64,000 nt of DNA from Owenia fusiformis. Taxonomy: Eukaryota; Annelida; Polychaeta; Sabellida; Oweniidae. A program made the translations under genes and the position numbers. Of the stretch, positions 59,709-64,000 are shown one piece after another. How positions within the stretch are numbered: position 1 is the stretch's first letter; every line of letters begins with the position of its first letter. The stretch is taken from the NCBI GenBank assembly GCA_903813345.2, contig CAIIXF020000009.1, positions 11,464,030 through 11,528,029 on the forward strand, given 5' to 3'. Under the pieces are notes generated by a model, which was given only the letters and a program-made list of their open reading frames with translations, was not told where the DNA came from and did no database searches.

Positions 59709-60455
59709 AGGTACGATATTGTCGTCAGCTTGACGGGCGGGCGGCGGGCGGGCGGGCGGCGGGCGGCGTCTCACTTTTCAGCTTGTCTACAGGTTTCCAG
59801 CCAAACCATTTGACAGATTCATCTGAAATTTTCAGGAATGTTTCTACGTATCAAAGTTAAGAATTGATTAGTTTTTGGGCATTCTGGGTAAATTTTAAGG
59901 TGGCCATTTTGGATTTTCCGTCCTAAAATCTTCACTTTCAAGACTTGTCTAAGGGTTCCAGCCAAACCATTTGACGGATTCATCTGAAATTTTCAGGGAT
60001 GTTTCTACGTATCAGAGTTAAGAACTGATTAGTTTTTGGGCATTCTGGGTAAAATTTAAGGTGGCCATTTTGGATTTTCTGTCCTAAAATCTTCACTTTC
60101 AAGACTTGTCTACAGGTTTCCAGCCAAACCATTTGACGGATTCATCTGAAATTTTCAGAAATGTTTCTACGTATCAGAGTTAAGAACTGATTAGTTTTTG
60201 GGCATTCTGGGTAAATTTTAAGGTGGCCATTTTGGATTTTCCGTCCTAAAATCGTCACTTTCAAGACTTGTCTACAGGTTTCCAGCCAAACCATTTGAGG
60301 GATTCATCTGAAATTTTCAGGGATGTTTCTATGTATCAAAGTTAAGAACTGATTAGTTTTTGGGCATTCTGGGTAAATTTTAAGGTGGCCATTTTGGATT
60401 TCCCGTCCTAAATTCTTCACTGTCACACTGCTGTGTTTTAGGTACGATATTGTTC
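59709..60455. repeat. Four tandem units of about 160 bp with shared end motif
   Basis: ggtacgatattgt occurs at both ends (59710-59722 and 60441-60453). Inside, units containing ccagccaaaccatttgac-gattcatctgaaattttcag and aaggtggccattttggatttt recur near 59785, 59947, 60106 and 60265. The left end includes a cgggcgggcggcgggcgggcgg tract. An interspersed repeat in intron B8-B9, non-coding. Confidence 0.85.
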
Positions 60456-61366
60456 ACGTCTGTGCCTTGTTTTTATTTTGTGGTCTGCATGATAGCCATG
60501 AATTGATCATCACATGTAAATACCCAACTGAGGTTCAAAAGTATCATTCTTCTCTGTAGTGATTGGCATTATTTATTTTGCAAATGATTCATATAAGTAT
60601 ATAATGTTTATATATGTTACTTACAAACATCAAAATATCTAAAGTTACTGAGAATGAAAACTATTTTCCCAATGTGGGGTGTTTTGGGGGGGTGGGGGGC
60701 TAACCCCTGAAAAAAGAATGTTTGTACCACTCTGCAAACCTATCACCTAGGTAAAAAGTTTATTCAAGACTTCCCCCTAACTGAAAATGCTGTCAAAGAA
60801 TTTTCCTCCTCGCTCTTAGAGTATCCTTCAAGAAGCGTGGCATTTATTTTGAAAGAAACTTGAGATTCCATCACAAAATGTCAAAAATGTACACCCCCTA
60901 GGTGACGCTGACCTCGATTTGACATTTTTGACCTAAAATGCAATACTTTTCTGAGTTATAATTGAATAAAGGTTAACAAAGATACCATAACCATAATAAA
61001 ATCAGATGGGTGAGGGGATTTTGCGACTTTGTGTTATGAAAAAGTGTTGCAGACATTAGGATTTTGTGTTTTTTTTTATTTTGGAACTTAACCAGGCATA
61101 ACCCACGTAGAACCTCCATATATATTAAATACACCTATATGTACAGTCATATACGGTCGATTTTGGAGACTGCTGGGTATTTTGAAGATGCAATAATTAA
61201 CTACGATTTGCAATTGCTAGTATGTGTGTCGACTCAATAATGTTCAATATTAATTTTACCAATATAATATTATCTTATCGAACAACCTAGACAGAAACGA
61301 GGGTCACTGTAAATCTAATTTATTCAGAAAATGTATAACTACTAAACTCATTTTTTCTTGATTTAG
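60456..61366 (+). other. Intron B8-B9, right part
   Basis: AT-rich with a ttttgggggggtgggggg patch near 60689-60706; no exon or named repeat seen. Confidence 0.5.
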
Positions 61367-61514
61367 ATTCTACAAGGGAATACGGATCAAGACAGCCATG
61401 TTACTAACTTGATTGACCCACCTGTGCGAGCCAGATTTGTTCGAATCAATCCCCAAACATGGGCGAATCATGTATCGTTGCGGTTTGATGTCATTGGTTG
61501 CTCCTTCGAGGCAG
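61367..61514 (+). CDS. Gene B exon B9: F5/8C domain, end
   Basis: Phase 0 start after ttcttgatttag, phase 1 end at ggcag|gtaatt. Encodes DSHVTNLIDPPVRARFVRINP, then LRFDVIGC. Confidence 0.94.
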
Positions 61515-63591
61515 GTAATTGTATGTTAATATTGGTTAGCATACTGTCAGCTGGTTAGTACTGCGCATGAGGCATTCGGGCGTAATCTTTCAACTGAAAT
61601 AAAAACATCGCCAACCCTACCGACCTTTAAGAAAAACTATAATAAGAAATACACATTTCATGAAAAGAATATTTTAACAAAAACTCTTAATTTAAAAAAG
61701 TCTTCTGAAATTCGAAATTAAACTTAGAAGCGATCTTGCCCTTAAAAGTGACTTTTTAGACATATTTTTACACATTAGAGATCCTTGTTGCCCTCGTGGC
61801 CACCGAGATTAAGATAAGATTCATCTTTTACTCGACTGCCCTCTAACCGCCATACATAGAAATGATTACATACTGAATATCCTGAAGTTCAATCTTGATA
61901 TTATGTGGTATCTTTAGAAAAAAACAGAAAGCAAAAAATAGAATTTATCCTTTATGGAGGTGGAAATTTAAATAGTGAACTGAATACAAAATGCCTTCAA
62001 CTATCTTCAAATTATATCGAAAATACGTAAAAAAGCAATGAACACGCCAACATTTGATATTTGTTTCTTCAGTGTTTGACATATCTCAACAAATATAACC
62101 AAACGAGTAACCAAGCATTTTCCAAAGATACCTATTTATGTTACAAACACGGATTTAATAAACCTCCTTGCCATTCATGAACATTGGACCATGGTCAGCT
62201 CTCACTTATTTATAGTCTAGCTACAAGCCATTGTGATTAATTCTCAAGTTCCTTGTACTATATCAAATATATGGAAAGTGATAGACAATACTCACTTATC
62301 CAAAAGTATTTCCCATAACATAATTTCAATTCAAGAAGGGGTTATATAGTTAATTGTAAACACAAACAGTTAAGCTATCTACAAACGTTCCTAAATCCAA
62401 ACAAGAAACTCATCCATCCAAGAACAGAGAGAATATTTGTCAGTCGTGACAAAGTTTATTACGAAGATATGGATTCAAATCTTTCCTGGATTAAGTGACA
62501 AAAATGCAATCGGTGGTATCATGAATCCAAAGAATGTTCGGGTAAATTTGGACAACTCAGTGGTTAGACTGAGATTTTTGTTTTGGTTCATTAAAACTAC
62601 ACGCATTACACGTCGCACGAAACTGAGGACAATTAGGGTAACATTATGGCGTCAAAATACCAAAACAAAACAATGAGCAGTATAGGGCGCAAACAGCATT
62701 AGAACGTCAAAAACGACGAGCGTCGCATTTTTTCAAGTTATATCAACCTCAAAATAAAAGCCCTTATCCTTATCTAATCACGATACAATGCACAGGGGAG
62801 CAAGAGCTCGAGAACAATAGTAGTTTTAACTTTAAAAAATGGTAGATCACATGGAAATTCTCGACCAAAAATAGTATTACCGAAATGTGCATAGAGAACC
62901 TTCAAAATGATGTTTGAAATAATGAAACACGTGCTTCGGTTTTTTACTTAGGCGGGTATTAACGTTTATAGTTGACATTAGGCCGTATTCCTCTAATTGT
63001 CCCCAGGTCCGTGCACGTCATATATATGACTGACTTGCATATGACTGCTGAGTTATGTAATAGACTACTAAACGATATGATATTTTGTTTTATATAATAA
63101 TGTAATGTTAAGTTAACAGTTCAATTAGGTTGCAAAAGTTTTTTTAATATGTCTATATAAACTGATAAATGCTAATAGAATTGTCAACGAAGAAGCAGGA
63201 GATCAAATCATGGCCAACATTGTGAATAATGTTGCATTGGGGGATAATTTTCATCTACTTTACAGCCCACAAAATAGAGGCCTCTTGTTTCACGTTAGAC
63301 GTGAATTTCTAATTAAGTCTCAACCTGACCTAGACACAGTCCAATGACTCTCTTTGGAGTGAAATCAAACAAAACATAAATAAAATCATATATGGTGTGT
63401 ACTGTGTAACACATTTTACACAAAGTAGGTGAGAGTAAGCATGCCTACAACATAATATATAACATCATATTGGATAACATCATGTCAGTTACTTTGAATC
63501 AATCCTCGTATCTGACATAAGCTTCAAAGTTAATCTTATTTGAATCATGATAACTCTAAAAACATTAAATCTAGTAAAATCACAATTACAG
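61515..63591 (+). other. Intron B9-B10
   Basis: Two kilobases of AT-rich sequence with no recognised exon. A frame at 62437-62676 rich in Arg and Thr lacks splice signals and family resemblance and is not called. Confidence 0.5.
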
Positions 63592-63786
63592 AGTGTCCCG
63601 TGATACCAGACCCTCCCATGGGACATGCACGGATCACTCAGCTTGATGGATGGTACAATGGTGCAATAGTAAAGTATGAATGTTTGCCAGGAAACATTTA
63701 CTACTCGGGAGAATTCACAAAGAAATGTGTAGTTCCTTATTTAGCGGACTCTGGTGAATGGATTGGCGAGGATCTTAAATGTAGAG
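63592..63786 (+). CDS. Gene B exon B10: sushi (CCP) domain
   Basis: 195-bp phase 1-1 exon after cacaattacag and before tagag|gtatgg. Encodes ECPVIPDPPMGHARI, IVKYECLPGNIYYSG, KKC and GEWIGEDLKC, a complete four-Cys sushi module. The middle is nearly identical in DNA to exon A10. The gene continues beyond the window. Confidence 0.93.
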
Positions 63787-64000
63787 GTATGGCAGTTTCT
63801 GTTGTGTTTTTATCATGTACTTCGAGCCAACATAAGGCACACATTGTCTCAAGATTCGCTAAACCAGGAGGCAAAATAGTATGGAGTCCATTTTCTTTAT
63901 ATTTGGGTATAGCATTCTTGAAAATGCACGGGTTTCGATCTAATAAATCACATGGGATGCAGAATCAGTTCTACACTTCCTTGAATGGGATCAATGCTCC

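Larger units (their letters stand above)
40837..63786 (+). other. Gene B: paralogue of gene A (3' end beyond window)
   Basis: Thirteen exons join with matching phases into 817 codons. They encode a signal peptide, an unrecognised N-terminal module, a basic linker, LamG (three exons), a Cys-rich module, FTP-like (two exons), F5/8C (three exons) and a sushi domain. Exons B1-B10 correspond one to one with A1-A10, several with identical length (204 and 186 bp). By analogy with gene A a stalk and membrane anchor would follow beyond 64000. The same strand and order indicate origin by tandem duplication. Confidence 0.85.

Noticed and set aside
59672-59860. Frame with GRAAGGRAAGG repeat
   Set aside because: Translation of the cgggcggg tract at the edge of an interspersed repeat.
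62437-62676. Basic 79-codon frame in intron B9-B10
   Set aside because: No splice signals, no homologous segment in gene A and no recognised family.

Overview
The window looks like nuclear DNA of a marine invertebrate animal, most likely a lophotrochozoan (mollusc-like). It is AT-rich, its genes are split into many small exons with GT/AG introns, the protein modules are animal extracellular domains (LamG, F5/8C/discoidin, F-type-lectin-like, sushi, SUEL-type galactose-binding lectin), and the introns are crowded with tRNA-derived, inverted-repeat and minisatellite elements, including gctcac/gtccgtccgtc-type repeats that I associate with mollusc genomes. The lineage is inference; no species can be named from the sequence.

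Layout. Bases 1-22000 hold no gene I can identify. The stretch contains inverted-repeat transposon relics, two arrays of a 16-bp perfect palindrome (4.9-5.35 kb and 15.4-15.9 kb), a triple-nested transposon (16.2-18.7 kb) and a few weak candidate exons of an unknown plus-strand gene (2.9, 8.3, 8.8, 10.5 and 13.2 kb). Bases 22039-38538 hold gene A. Sixteen plus-strand exons join in one continuous frame with matching intron phases at every junction, giving at least 1387 residues. The order is LamG, Cys-rich module, F-type-lectin-like (FTP) module, F5/8C, sushi, a short linker exon, a second LamG/ConA-like domain, SUEL lectin, an FTP-like module, two sushi domains, a Thr/Pro-rich stalk, one transmembrane helix, a 38-residue tail and the stop codon. 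Its signal-peptide exon was not found. Bases 40837 to the right edge hold gene B, a head-to-tail paralogue. It has a clear signal-peptide exon, an unrecognised N-terminal module, a linker exon and then the same LamG, Cys-rich, FTP, F5/8C and sushi series as gene A. The window ends after its first sushi exon.

Genes A and B look like type I membrane receptors or adhesion proteins assembled from several carbohydrate-binding folds. Gene A shows the membrane anchor directly. For gene B the anchor would lie beyond the window. Both genes have introns remodelled by repeats. A 91-bp array in gene A copies the splice acceptor and the first part of the next exon. A 78-79-bp array in gene B starts exactly at a splice donor. 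Long inverted-repeat elements of 2.1 kb (gene A) and 4.7 kb (gene B) lie in other introns.

Limits. Exon boundaries come from reading frame, splice signals and comparison of A with B. No transcript or database evidence was available. UTRs, promoters and the 5' end of gene A are not resolved.
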